Origin: Kitasatospora sp. DSM 101779
Lineage (GTDB): Bacteria > Actinomycetota > Actinomycetes > Streptomycetales > Streptomycetaceae
Reading direction: 5' to 3'
Assembly: GCF_025655475.1 (NCBI RefSeq)
Contig: NZ_JAHTIK010000001.1
Span: 2,690,896-2,736,338 of the forward strand
DNA: 45,443 nt
In this document: positions 7,014 through 15,311 of the stretch, piece after piece
Layout of the letters: every line of letters starts with the position of its first letter
Numbering within the stretch: the stretch's first letter is position 1
The notes under the pieces: generated by a model
The model's database searches: none
What the model saw: only the letters and a program-made list of their open reading frames with translations
Told to the model about the DNA's origin: nothing
Made by a program: the position numbers and the translations under genes

Positions 7014-9142
7014 CCGTGAGCACCACCGAGCTGCTGAAGCGCGCCGCCGAGCTGTTCCCCGGCGAGGTCGTCACCACCGCGCACGTCCGCCACCTCGACC
7101 TGCCGCAGCAGGCCGGCAAGCTGGCGCTGATCACCCTGGACAACGGCTTCGACCACACCAAGCCGACCACCTTCGGCCCGGGCTCGCTCGCGAAGCTCTC
7201 CGAGGCGCTGGACCAGGTCGAGGCCGAGGCCGCCGAGGGCAAGATCGCGGCCGTGGCCATCACCGGCAAGCCGTTCATCTTCGCGGTCGGCGCCGACCTC
7301 AAGGGCGTCGAGGTGCTCAAGGAGCACAGCGACGCGCTGGCCATCGGCAAGGGCGGCCACGACGTCTTCAAGCGGATCGCCGCACTGCCCGTCCCCACCT
7401 TCGCCTACTACAACGGCGCGGCGATGGGCGGCGGCGTCGAGGTCGGCCTGCACTGCACCTACCGCACCGTGAGCTCCGGCATCCCGGCGTTCTCGCTGCC
7501 GGAGGTCTTCCTGGGCCTCGTCCCGGGCTGGGGCGGCTGCACCATCCTGCCGAACCTGATCGGCCCGGCGAAGGCCGTCAAGGTCATCGTCGAGAACTCG
7601 ATGAGCCAGAACAAGCAGCTCAAGGGCAAGGAGGTGTTCGAGCTCGGCATCGCGGACGCGATCTTCGAGCCGGCCGACTTCCTGGAGCAGTCGCTGCACT
7701 GGACGGCCTCCGTGCTCACCGGCGCGACCGTCGTCGAGCGCGAGGAGATCGACCGCGGCAAGGCCTGGGACGACGCCGTCGCCTGGGGCCGCCTGGTCGC
7801 CGACGGCAAGGTGCACGGCGCCGCGCCGGCCGCCTACAAGGCGCTGGACATCATCCAGCAGGTCAAGGACGGCGACCTTCAGGCCGGCTTCGACGCCGAG
7901 GACGTGGCGCTGGCCGACCTGATCATGGGCGGCGAGCTGCGTGCCGGCCTCTACGCCTTCAACCTGGTGCAGCGCAGGGCCAAGCGCCCCTTCGGTGCGC
8001 CGGACAAGTCGCTGGCCCGCCCGGTCAGCAAGGTCGGCGTCGTCGGCGCGGGCCTGATGGCCTCGCAGCTGGCGCTGCTGTTCGCCCGCCGCCTCGAGGT
8101 GCCGGTCGTGCTGACCGACATCGACCAGGAGCGCATCGACAAGGGCGTGGGCTACGTCCACGGCGAGATCGACAAGCTGCTCGCCAAGGGCCGGATCAAC
8201 GGCGACAAGGCCAACAAGCTCAAGGGCCTGGTCTCCGGCCACCTGGACAAGGCGGTCGCCTTCGGCGACGCGGACTTCGTGATCGAGGCCGTGTTCGAGG
8301 AGATGGGCGTCAAGCAGAACGTCTTCGCCGAGCTGGAGGCCGTGGTCTCGCCGACCACCATCCTGGCGACCAACACCTCCTCGCTGTCGATCACCGAGAT
8401 GGCCTCGAAGCTGCAGCACCCGGAGCGGGTCGTCGGCTTCCACTTCTTCAACCCGGTCGCGATCCTCCCGCTGCTGGAGATCGTCCGCGCCGAGAAGACC
8501 GACGACGCCTCGCTGGCCACCGCCTTCGGCGTCGCCCGCAAGCTGAAGAAGACGGCCGTCCTGACCAAGGACGCCCCGGCGTTCGTGGTGAACCGGATCC
8601 TGCTCCGCTTCATGGACGCGATCCAGGGCGCCATCGACGAGGGCACCCCGATCGAGACCGTCGAGAGGGCCGTGCTGCCGCTCGGCCTGCCGATGTCCCC
8701 GATCGTCCTGCTGGAGCTGGTCGGCCCGGCCATCGCCCTGCACGTCTCGGAGACCCTGGCCGCCGCCTTCCCGGACCGGTACACCGTCTCGGAGAACCTC
8801 ACCAAGCTGGTCAAGGCCGGCAAGCGCGGGTTCTACGTCTGGCAGGACGGCCAGCAGGTCCTCGACCCCGAGGTCCTCGCGCTGCTGTCCTTCGGCGACA
8901 CCGTGCTGACCGAGGAGCAGGTCCTCGCCCGCGCCCTGGAGGCCGTGGCGCAGGAGATCGGCCTGATGCTGGACGAGGGCGTCGTCGGCGAGGCGCAGGA
9001 CATCGACCTGTGCATGATCACCGGCGCGGGCTGGCCCTTCCACCTGGGCGGCATCACGCCGTACCTGGACCGCGAGGGCGTCGCGGAGCGCGTGAACGGC
9101 AAGCGCTTCCTCGCCCAGGGCGTGGCCTCCGTCCCGGCCTGA
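7010..9142 (+). CDS. fadB: Fatty oxidation complex alpha subunit: enoyl-CoA hydratase / 3-hydroxyacyl-CoA dehydrogenase
   Basis: Bifunctional 710-residue enzyme that hydrates 2-enoyl-CoA and oxidises 3-hydroxyacyl-CoA with NAD+. The N-terminal crotonase domain shows the oxyanion segment FAVGADLKGVE and NGAAMGGGVEVG, then LPEVFLGLVPGWGG. The NAD-binding domain starts near residue 342 (VGVVGAGLMASQLALLFARR). The dehydrogenase signature with its catalytic His is VVGFHFFNPV (near 477), followed by DAPAFVVNRIL and the C-terminal helical domains. The start is the GTG at 7010 overlapping the fadA stop, with GAGGGG at 6999-7004; a GTG at 7016 is the alternative. A strong terminator follows. Confidence 0.95.
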   Translation: MTVSTTELLKRAAELFPGEVVTTAHVRHLDLPQQAGKLALITLDNGFDHTKPTTFGPGSLAKLSEALDQVEAEAAEGKIAAVAITGKPFIFAVGADLKGVEVLKEHSDALAIGKGGHDVFKRIAALPVPTFAYYNGAAMGGGVEVGLHCTYRTVSSGIPAFSLPEVFLGLVPGWGGCTILPNLIGPAKAVKVIVENSMSQNKQLKGKEVFELGIADAIFEPADFLEQSLHWTASVLTGATVVEREEIDRGKAWDDAVAWGRLVADGKVHGAAPAAYKALDIIQQVKDGDLQAGFDAEDVALADLIMGGELRAGLYAFNLVQRRAKRPFGAPDKSLARPVSKVGVVGAGLMASQLALLFARRLEVPVVLTDIDQERIDKGVGYVHGEIDKLLAKGRINGDKANKLKGLVSGHLDKAVAFGDADFVIEAVFEEMGVKQNVFAELEAVVSPTTILATNTSSLSITEMASKLQHPERVVGFHFFNPVAILPLLEIVRAEKTDDASLATAFGVARKLKKTAVLTKDAPAFVVNRILLRFMDAIQGAIDEGTPIETVERAVLPLGLPMSPIVLLELVGPAIALHVSETLAAAFPDRYTVSENLTKLVKAGKRGFYVWQDGQQVLDPEVLALLSFGDTVLTEEQVLARALEAVAQEIGLMLDEGVVGEAQDIDLCMITGAGWPFHLGGITPYLDREGVAERVNGKRFLAQGVASVPA

Positions 9143-9157
9143 GCCCCGTAGCACCAC

Positions 9158-9189
9158 GAAGGCCCCCCGCCACCCGGCGGGGGGCCTTC
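9158..9189 (+). terminator. Terminator of fadAB
   Basis: Perfect 14-bp stem GAAGGCCCCCCGCC / GGCGGGGGGCCTTC with loop ACCC, 15 nt after the fadB stop. No T-run, as is usual in this genus. It may also serve the convergent glycosyltransferase. Confidence 0.8.
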
Positions 9190-9308
9190 GCGCGTCCTGG
9201 AGGGCCGCTGCGGCCGCCTCCGGGCCGCCGGACAGGGGTGGGCCGGTCGCAGCGCACGCAGGCCCCCGTGCCGGCGCCCCGGGCGGTCCGTTGCCCCGGC
9301 GGTGGGGG

Positions 9309-10823
9309 CTACCGCTTCTTGAGGCGGTAGATGACGGTGTCGCCGGTGACGCCGACGACCTCGTAGTGGGTGTCGAGGAGGCTCTCGATGCGGGGGATCA
9401 GCAGCGGCTGGTAGGGGGCGGTGCCGGAGTCGTCGACGACGATCTCGGGCAGGCCCTTGGCGGCCAGCTCCTCGTCGAAGGTCTGCCAGGCCTCGCTGAC
9501 GCTGTACTGCTCGCCGACCTTCTGGCCGTCCTTGCCGCCGCTGAAGTTGGTCAGGAAGCCGGCCGTCAGGTAGCGGCTGGCGGGGCGGCGGTCGGCCAGC
9601 CAGTACAGCTCGGGGTGCATGCCCCAGACCAGCACGGTGTCCTTGGGGGTGGTCTGCTTGGCGACCGCGGTGGCGACCTCGGTGGTCTGGGTGAGCTTCT
9701 GGCCCGGCCAGAACACCGCGAGGCCCCAGAAGAAGGTGCAGGCGACCGCCGAGTAGGTGAGCACCGGCCGCCAGCGCACCGCCGAGGTGGAGACCGCGCC
9801 GACGCCGAGCAGCACCAGCGACGGCATCAGCTGCAGGTAGTAGTGGCCGAAGAAGTGGAAGCCCACGCTGACCGCGATCGCCGAGGACAGCAGCCATACC
9901 CACAGGTCGGTGGTGGAGCCGTGCTCCTCGCCCGCGCCCGGGACGCTGCGGCGGCCGCGCCGCAGCCACAGCCGGTACCCGATCGGCACCACGAAGCCGA
10001 GGCCGGCGGCGAGCAGGATCGCGGAGTTGCCGAGCGCCCGGCCGGTCATCTGCAGCCAGGCGCCGCCGAGCGAGGCGTAGTCCCCGCTGCCGGTGACCAC
10101 CCAGAACAGGAACCCCTTGGGCTTGGTGAGGATCAGCGCGACCAGCGCTATCGGCAGCGCGAAGCCGAAGCCGATGGCGGCCAGCACCGGGGGCCAGCGC
10201 ACCCCGCGCCGGCGGGCGTCCTGCAGCAGCATCCACAGCACCGGCAGCAGGACGGCGCCGCCGGTCTGCTTGGTCAGCGAGCAGACCGCCACCGCGATGC
10301 CCGCGGCCAGCCAGCGGCGCCGCTCGGCGTACCGGAAGGCGGCGACCATCGCGGGCAGCATGAAGACCTCGAAGGTCGCCGCCTGGGTGTCCTCCGGCGA
10401 CAGGCCGATGGACAGCAGCAGATAGAGCACGCCGGCCGCGCCGCCGGCCCGGTTGCCCCAGCGCCCGCGGGCGATGGAGGCCAGCAGCACGGCGGTGACC
10501 AGGTGGGCGACGATCGCCAGGCTGCGCAGCGGCCAGAGCGAGCCGGAGCCGAACAGCGCGAAGCAGGCCTGGTAGAGCCAGGGCAGCAGCGGCGGCTTGC
10601 GGTCGACGACGGTGTCGTAGAGCACCCCGCCGTCGGCCAGCATGCGGGCCTGGGTGGCGAGGTAGCCCTCGTCGGGGCTCCACACCGGCCGCAGGAAGGA
10701 CGGGATGTGGGTGGCCACCGCGAGCAGCGCCAGCACCGGCACCAGCCTCGTCCAGTAGCCCGTCCGGACCTGCTCGCGGAGGCGGGCGGTCACGGCGGGG
10801 CGGCTGGAGGTCGGTGTGGGCAC
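9309..10823 (-). CDS. GT-C fold membrane glycosyltransferase (GT39/ArnT-like)
   Basis: Polytopic membrane protein of about 504 residues, expected to use a polyprenyl-phosphate sugar to glycosylate a lipid or protein outside the membrane. The signature loop after the first membrane helix has the acidic metal-binding residues in PVWSPDEGYLATQARML, followed by DRKPPLLPW, typical of the PMT/ArnT group. About ten hydrophobic segments follow; a soluble C-terminal part contains WGMHPELYWLADRRPASRYL. The GTG at 10823 is preferred, with only a weak upstream GGTAGG; the frame is open to 10901. It stands alone between terminators; the sugar and acceptor cannot be told from sequence. Confidence 0.85.
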   Translation of the reverse strand: MPTPTSSRPAVTARLREQVRTGYWTRLVPVLALLAVATHIPSFLRPVWSPDEGYLATQARMLADGGVLYDTVVDRKPPLLPWLYQACFALFGSGSLWPLRSLAIVAHLVTAVLLASIARGRWGNRAGGAAGVLYLLLSIGLSPEDTQAATFEVFMLPAMVAAFRYAERRRWLAAGIAVAVCSLTKQTGGAVLLPVLWMLLQDARRRGVRWPPVLAAIGFGFALPIALVALILTKPKGFLFWVVTGSGDYASLGGAWLQMTGRALGNSAILLAAGLGFVVPIGYRLWLRRGRRSVPGAGEEHGSTTDLWVWLLSSAIAVSVGFHFFGHYYLQLMPSLVLLGVGAVSTSAVRWRPVLTYSAVACTFFWGLAVFWPGQKLTQTTEVATAVAKQTTPKDTVLVWGMHPELYWLADRRPASRYLTAGFLTNFSGGKDGQKVGEQYSVSEAWQTFDEELAAKGLPEIVVDDSGTAPYQPLLIPRIESLLDTHYEVVGVTGDTVIYRLKKR

Positions 10824-10904
10824 GGGTGACAACCTACCGGGCGCCCGTGTCGGCGGGCGCGCTGGCCCGGGATCGCGCCCGATCTGCCCGGTTCCGGGCA
10901 TGCC

Positions 10905-10936
10905 GGAGCCCCGGGTGCAGCGGCACCCGGGGCTCC
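10905..10936 (-). terminator. Terminator of dxs
   Basis: Perfect 14-bp stem GGAGCCCCGGGTGC / GCACCCGGGGCTCC with loop AGCG, starting 16 nt after the dxs stop on the minus strand. It separates dxs from the glycosyltransferase. Confidence 0.8.
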
Positions 10937-10952
10937 GACGGACGGGCGGCGG

Positions 10953-12860
10953 TCAGGCCTGGACGGGCTGGGCGTCGAGGCGCGCCACCAGGGCGGTCAC
11001 CTGGCGGGCGACGTCCGGGGCGGTGAGGCCGATCTCGGCGAGGATCTCCTCGCGCTTGGCGTGGTCGAGGAACTCCTGCGGGATGCCGAAGTCGCGCAGC
11101 GGCAGGTCGACGTCGGCGTCGCGCAGGGCCTGCGCGATCGCGGAGCCGACGCCGCCGACGCGGCCGTTGTCCTCGACGGTGACGACGACGCGGTGCTCGG
11201 CGGCGAGGCCGGGCAGGGCCTTGTCGACCGGCTTGACCCAGCGCGGGTCGACGACGGTGGAGGTGATGCCCTGGGCGTCGAGCAGCTCGGCGGCCTCCAG
11301 GCAGAGCGGGGCCATCGCGCCGACCGAGACGATGAGCACGTCGGCGCGCCTGTCGCCGCCGCTCTCGCCGCTCTCGCGGAGCACGTCCATACCGCCGACC
11401 TTGCCGACCGCGGGGACGGCGGGGCCGACACTGCCCTTGGAGTAGCGGACGACGGTGGGCGCGTCCGGCACCTCGACGGCCTCGCGGAGCTGCGCGCGGA
11501 CCTGGTCGGCGTCGCGCGGGGCGGCGAGCCGCAGGCCCGGGACGGTCTGCAGGATCGACATGTCCCACATGCCGTTGTGGGAGGCGCCGTCGGTGCCGGT
11601 GACGCCGGCCCGGTCGAGGACGAAGGTGACGCCCAGCTTGTGCAGGGCGACGTCCATCAGGACCTGGTCGTACGCGCGGTTCAGGAAGGTCGCGTAGACG
11701 GCGACGACCGGGTGCAGGCCGTTGGTGGCCAGGCCCGCGGCGGAGACGGCCGCGTGCTGCTCGGCGATGCCGACGTCGAAGATGCGGTCCGGGTAGGCCT
11801 TGGCGAAGGGGGCCAGGCCGACCGGGTGGAGCATGGCGGCGGTGATCGCCACGATGTCCTTGCGCTCGCGGCCGAGGGCGACCATCTCCTCGCCGAAGAC
11901 GGACGTCCAGTCCTTGCCGGAGGACTTCACCGGCAGGCCGGTGTCGGGGTGGATGACGCCGACCGCGTGGAAGCGGTCCTCGTCGTTGTTCTCGGCGGCG
12001 TGGTAGCCGCGGCCCTTCTCGGTGATGCAGTGCACGATGACCGGGCCGCCGAAGCCGCGGGCCTTGGTGAACGCGGACTCCAGCGCCACCAGGTCGTGGC
12101 CGTCGATCGGGCCGATGTACTTGAGGCCGAGGTCCTCGAACATGCCCTGCGGGGCGATGAAGTCCTTCAGGCCCTTCTTCGCGCCGTGCAGGGTGTCGAA
12201 CATCGCCTGGCCGACGACGGGGGTGCGCTGCAGCGCGTCCTTGCCCCAGGAGAGGAACCGCTCGTACCCCTGGGTGGTGCGCAGGGTGGCGAGGTGGTTG
12301 GCCAGGCCGCCGATGGTCGGGGAGTAGGAGCGCTCGTTGTCGTTGACGACGATAACGACCGGCAGGTCCTTCGCGTCGGCGATGTTGTTGAGCGCCTCCC
12401 AGGCCATGCCGCCGGTGAGCGCGCCGTCGCCGATGACGGCGACGACCGGGCGGTCCTTGTGGCCCTGGATCTTGTTGGCCTTGGCGAGGCCGTCGGCGTA
12501 GCCGAGCACGGTCGAGGCGTGCGAGTTCTCGATCACGTCGTGCTCGGACTCGGCGCGCGACGGGTAGCCGGACAGGCCGCCCTTCATCTTCAGCCGGGAG
12601 AAGTCCTGGCGGCCGGTGAGCAGCTTGTGGACGTAGCTCTGGTGGCCGGTGTCGAAGAGGATCCGGTCGCGCGGCGAGTCGAAGACCCGGTGCATCGCGA
12701 TGGTGAGCTCCACCACGCCCAGGTTCGGGCCGAGGTGGCCGCCGGTCTTCGAGACCTCTTCGACCAGGAAGCCACGGATCTCCTCGGCCAGGTCGGCCAG
12801 CTGCGCCGGGGTGAGCCGGTCGAGATCGCGCGGTCCCCTAATGCGGGTCAGCAGGGCCAC
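10953..12860 (-). CDS. dxs: 1-deoxy-D-xylulose-5-phosphate synthase
   Basis: Thiamine-diphosphate enzyme joining pyruvate and glyceraldehyde 3-phosphate to DXP, the first step of the MEP isoprenoid pathway. The 635-residue protein has the N-terminal His motif [20 protein letters not shown], the ThDP-Mg motif GDGALTGG...NN (144-159), IGPIDGHD, and [15 protein letters not shown] with the catalytic Glu. The transketolase central and C-terminal domains are complete. The frame is open to 13025, but the GTG at 12860 is chosen because GAGGAGG lies just upstream and the Dxs alignment begins there ([14 protein letters not shown]). Nothing in this window suggests a second copy. Confidence 0.95.
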   Translation of the reverse strand: MALLTRIRGPRDLDRLTPAQLADLAEEIRGFLVEEVSKTGGHLGPNLGVVELTIAMHRVFDSPRDRILFDTGHQSYVHKLLTGRQDFSRLKMKGGLSGYPSRAESEHDVIENSHASTVLGYADGLAKANKIQGHKDRPVVAVIGDGALTGGMAWEALNNIADAKDLPVVIVVNDNERSYSPTIGGLANHLATLRTTQGYERFLSWGKDALQRTPVVGQAMFDTLHGAKKGLKDFIAPQGMFEDLGLKYIGPIDGHDLVALESAFTKARGFGGPVIVHCITEKGRGYHAAENNDEDRFHAVGVIHPDTGLPVKSSGKDWTSVFGEEMVALGRERKDIVAITAAMLHPVGLAPFAKAYPDRIFDVGIAEQHAAVSAAGLATNGLHPVVAVYATFLNRAYDQVLMDVALHKLGVTFVLDRAGVTGTDGASHNGMWDMSILQTVPGLRLAAPRDADQVRAQLREAVEVPDAPTVVRYSKGSVGPAVPAVGKVGGMDVLRESGESGGDRRADVLIVSVGAMAPLCLEAAELLDAQGITSTVVDPRWVKPVDKALPGLAAEHRVVVTVEDNGRVGGVGSAIAQALRDADVDLPLRDFGIPQEFLDHAKREEILAEIGLTAPDVARQVTALVARLDAQPVQA

Positions 12861-12927
12861 CCGTTCCTCCTCGTTCACTGTTCCCAGACCTCTCTGTCCG
12901 GCCTGGCCGGGCTTCCCCGACTGCAAG

Positions 12928-12966
12928 AGTCTAATGTCCGGCTGGCGGACACCATGCGGCGCATGG
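12928..12966 (-). promoter_or_regulatory. Candidate dxs promoter with two palindromes
   Basis: Reading the minus strand, TAGACT (12933-12928) is a -10 candidate about 70 nt before the dxs start. Directly upstream lie TGTCCG-N5-CGGACA (12935-12951) and CCATGC-N3-GCATGG (12952-12966), both perfect, covering the -35 zone. They look like operators; the regulator is unknown. Confidence 0.4.
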
Positions 12967-12988
12967 GGGCTCCGGTTACACATGACGG

Positions 12989-13021
12989 GGCCCGGCACCC
13001 GATCGGTTCGGGTGCCGGGCC
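12989..13021 (-). terminator. Terminator of the xylose-type ABC operon
   Basis: A 14-bp perfect stem GGCCCGGCACCCGA / TCGGGTGCCGGGCC with loop TCGGT, beginning 22 nt after the permease stop on the minus strand. Confidence 0.75.
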
Positions 13022-13043
13022 TCACACTGCTCCGGGCGTGTCG

Positions 13044-14336
13044 TCAGCCCCGGCCGCTGGACTTCTGGGTCCGGCGGGAGACGGAGTCGAGCACGACGGC
13101 GCCGAGCAGCACCGCGCCGGTGATCATGTACTGGATCGCCTGGTTCACGTGGACCAGGTCGAGGCCGGTGATGATCGACTGGATGACCAGGATGCCGAGC
13201 AGGGCGGACCAGGTCTTGCCGCGGCCGCCGAAGAGGCTGGTGCCGCCGATGACGGCCGCCGCGATGGAGTTCATCAGGACGTTGCCGCTGCCGAGCAGCT
13301 TGTCCGCGGAGCCCTGCTGGGAGGCGATGAAGAGGCCGCCCAGGGCCGCCATGCCGGCCGAGATCATGAAGACCGAGATCCGGACCCAGGCCACGTTGAT
13401 GCCGGCCCGGCGGGCCGCCTCGACGCTGCCGCCGACCGCGAAGATCTGCCGGCCGTAGGAGGTGCGGCGGAGCACGAAGTCGGTGATGACGACGATCGAC
13501 AGGAAGATCACCAGGGGCAGCGGCAGACCGCGGTCCTGGTTCAGCATGTAGGCGGCGACCAGGCCGATGACGGCGAGCACACCGGTGCGCAGGGCGATCT
13601 CGCTCATCGGGCGGGCCGGCAGGCCGGCGTCGCCGCGGCGCTTGGCGTCCAGGAACTGGCCGGCGCCGAAGAGGGCGATGCCGAGGATCGCGAAGCCCCA
13701 GGTGAAGGCGACGTCGCCGTCACCGAGGAAGTAGGTGTCCAGGTTGGCGAGGACGCCGTCGTTCAGGACGTTGACGGTGCCCTTGTCGCCGAGGACGTAC
13801 ATCTGCAGACCGCTCCAGGCGAGCAGGCCTGCCAGGGTGACGACGAAGGCGGGGACGCCGATCTTGGCGAAGAAGAAGCCGTGCAGGGCGCCGATCGCGA
13901 CGGCGGCCGCGATGGCGATCAGGCAGGCGAGCCACTCGTTGAGGCCGGAGCGCACCGAGAGGACGGCGGCTATCGCGGCGGAGACGCCGGCGATCGAGCC
14001 GAGCGAGAGGTCGATCTCACCGAGCAGCAGCACGAAGACGATGCCGACGGCGATGAGGCCGGGGCCGGCGACCCACTTGGTGATGTTGGTGAGGTTGTCG
14101 GCGTTCAGGAAGTCGCCGGTGATGCCCTGGAAGATGGCGCCGATCAGGATCAGGCCGAGCACGACCGGGACGGAGCCCAGGTCGCCGCTCTTCATCTTGC
14201 GCTTGAACTCGGCGATGTAGCCGGCGAAGCCCGCCTCGCGGACGAGGAGGCGCGGGTCGACCGCCGGGGCGGCGGCCGGGGCGGCGGGCTCGGGAGCCTG
14301 CTCCGCGGCCTCGTTGGTGGTCTGGTCGGTCGTCAC
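13044..14336 (-). CDS. xylH: Sugar ABC transporter permease (xylose/ribose type)
   Basis: Integral membrane permease of 430 residues from the AraH/RbsC/XylH family (BPD_transp_2). About 35 Ala/Pro-rich cytoplasmic residues precede roughly ten hydrophobic segments. The family loop that contacts the ATPase is seen around YGRQIFAVGGSVEAARRAGI, and AAAVIGGTSLFGGRGK is a strong marker of pentose and hexose importers. The GTG at 14336 overlaps the stop of the ATPase gene (GTGA), so the two are translationally coupled. Xylose as substrate is inferred from similarity of the locus to rok7B7-xylFGH of S. coelicolor; other monosaccharides are possible. Confidence 0.88.
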   Translation of the reverse strand: MTTDQTTNEAAEQAPEPAAPAAAPAVDPRLLVREAGFAGYIAEFKRKMKSGDLGSVPVVLGLILIGAIFQGITGDFLNADNLTNITKWVAGPGLIAVGIVFVLLLGEIDLSLGSIAGVSAAIAAVLSVRSGLNEWLACLIAIAAAVAIGALHGFFFAKIGVPAFVVTLAGLLAWSGLQMYVLGDKGTVNVLNDGVLANLDTYFLGDGDVAFTWGFAILGIALFGAGQFLDAKRRGDAGLPARPMSEIALRTGVLAVIGLVAAYMLNQDRGLPLPLVIFLSIVVITDFVLRRTSYGRQIFAVGGSVEAARRAGINVAWVRISVFMISAGMAALGGLFIASQQGSADKLLGSGNVLMNSIAAAVIGGTSLFGGRGKTWSALLGILVIQSIITGLDLVHVNQAIQYMITGAVLLGAVVLDSVSRRTQKSSGRG

Positions 14337-15112
14337 TTCGCTTCCTCCGCGAGACGTGCCTGACGCCGGGTCACGGCGTTCTCGGTGGCGCCGGTGATGG
14401 CGGAGATGATCTCCTCGTGCGAGGTGCCGGCCACCTCGAAGACGCCGTTGTTGCGGCCCAGGCGGAGCACCGCGACGGTGTCCGCGACGGCCTTGACGTC
14501 GGCCATGTTGTGGCTGATCAGGATCACGCCGAGGCCGCGGTCGCGCAGGCGCTCGACCAGGTCGAGGACCTGGGCGGTCTGCTCGACGCCGAGGGCGGCG
14601 GTGGGCTCGTCCAGGATCACGATCTTGGGGTCGCCGACCAGGGCGCGGGCGATCGCGACGACCTGGCGCTGGCCGCCGGAGAGGGCGGCGATCGGGATGC
14701 GGACGCTGGGGATGCGGATCGACAGGGTGTCGAGCAGTTCCTTGGCGCGCTTCTCCATGGCGACCTCGTCGAGCGCGCCGAAGCGACGCAGCTCGCGGCC
14801 GAGGAAGAGGTTGCCGACCACGTCGAGGTTGTCGCAGAGCGCGAGGTCCTGGTAGACGGTGGCGACGCCGAGGGCCTGGGCGTCGTGCGGCCGGTTGATC
14901 GCGACCTTGCTGCCCTCCCACTCGATCGCGCCCTCGTCGATGGGGTGCACGCCGGCGATCGTCTTCACCAGCGTCGACTTGCCTGCACCGTTGTCGCCCA
15001 CCAGGGCGACGACCTCGCCGGCGTGGACCTCCAGGTGCACATCGGTGAGCGCCTGAACGGCACCGAAGCGCTTGGAGACACCGCGCAACGCCAGTACGGG
15101 TGCGCCTGTCAC
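14333..15112 (-). CDS. xylG: Sugar ABC transporter ATP-binding protein (single domain)
   Basis: ATPase of 259 residues energising the adjacent permease at the cytoplasmic face. It has Walker A GDNGAGKST, Q-loop region VYQDLALC, signature LSGGQRQ, Walker B IVILDEPTAAL and switch His ISHNM. RbsA/XylG proteins of most bacteria carry two fused ABC domains (about 500 residues); this one has a single domain, so the active transporter probably uses a homodimer. The GTG at 15112 is chosen: AAGGAG lies 9 nt before it, whereas the ATG at 15121 abuts the same site with no spacing. A 199-nt gap with a strong hairpin separates it from the binding protein gene. Confidence 0.9.
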   Translation of the reverse strand: MTGAPVLALRGVSKRFGAVQALTDVHLEVHAGEVVALVGDNGAGKSTLVKTIAGVHPIDEGAIEWEGSKVAINRPHDAQALGVATVYQDLALCDNLDVVGNLFLGRELRRFGALDEVAMEKRAKELLDTLSIRIPSVRIPIAALSGGQRQVVAIARALVGDPKIVILDEPTAALGVEQTAQVLDLVERLRDRGLGVILISHNMADVKAVADTVAVLRLGRNNGVFEVAGTSHEEIISAITGATENAVTRRQARLAEEAK

Positions 15113-15190
15113 GTGAACCATCTCCTTCGTTCCGTGCCAGCCCCCGGACTTGGGCATGACACGGCCTGCCGCGCGCCGACCCGGGCGCGA

Positions 15191-15196
15191 AGGTTA
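15191..15196 (-). promoter_or_regulatory. Possible internal -10 element TAACCT before xylG
   Basis: On the minus strand TAACCT fits TANNNT and lies about 80 nt before the ATPase gene. No matching -35 is clear. It could give independent expression of the ATPase and permease downstream of the intra-operon hairpin. Confidence 0.25.
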
Positions 15197-15271
15197 GTGC
15201 GAGAAAAGGGGTGGGGACCGGCCGGCCCGGGTGGGGCCCCGTCACGAGGGGTGGAGGCCGGCCTCGCAGCA

Positions 15272-15303
15272 GGGTGGGCGCTCCCGCCGGGGAGCGCCCA
15301 CCC
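15272..15303 (-). terminator. Intra-operon hairpin after the xylF-type gene
   Basis: Perfect 14-bp stem GGGTGGGCGCTCCC / GGGAGCGCCCACCC with loop GCCG, 8 nt after the binding-protein stop and still inside the transporter cluster. Such hairpins often stabilise binding-protein mRNA and let only part of transcription continue. Confidence 0.7.
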
Positions 15304-15311
15304 GGGTGGAC

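Noticed and set aside
6929..9157. 742-codon open frame antisense to fadB
   Set aside because: It mirrors the codon structure of fadB, is Asp/Gly/Leu/Arg-rich with no domain, and lacks a ribosome site. Long antisense frames are expected at this GC content.
12861..13025. 55-codon upstream extension of dxs
   Set aside because: The extension contains the promoter candidate and palindromes, and GAGGAGG points to the GTG at 12860.
11061..14363. 1100-codon open frame antisense to dxs and the permease
   Set aside because: It crosses two well-defined genes and two terminators and has no protein-like features.
14337..15245. Upstream extension of the permease frame
   Set aside because: It runs antiphase through the ATPase gene; the GTGA overlap at 14336 defines the start.
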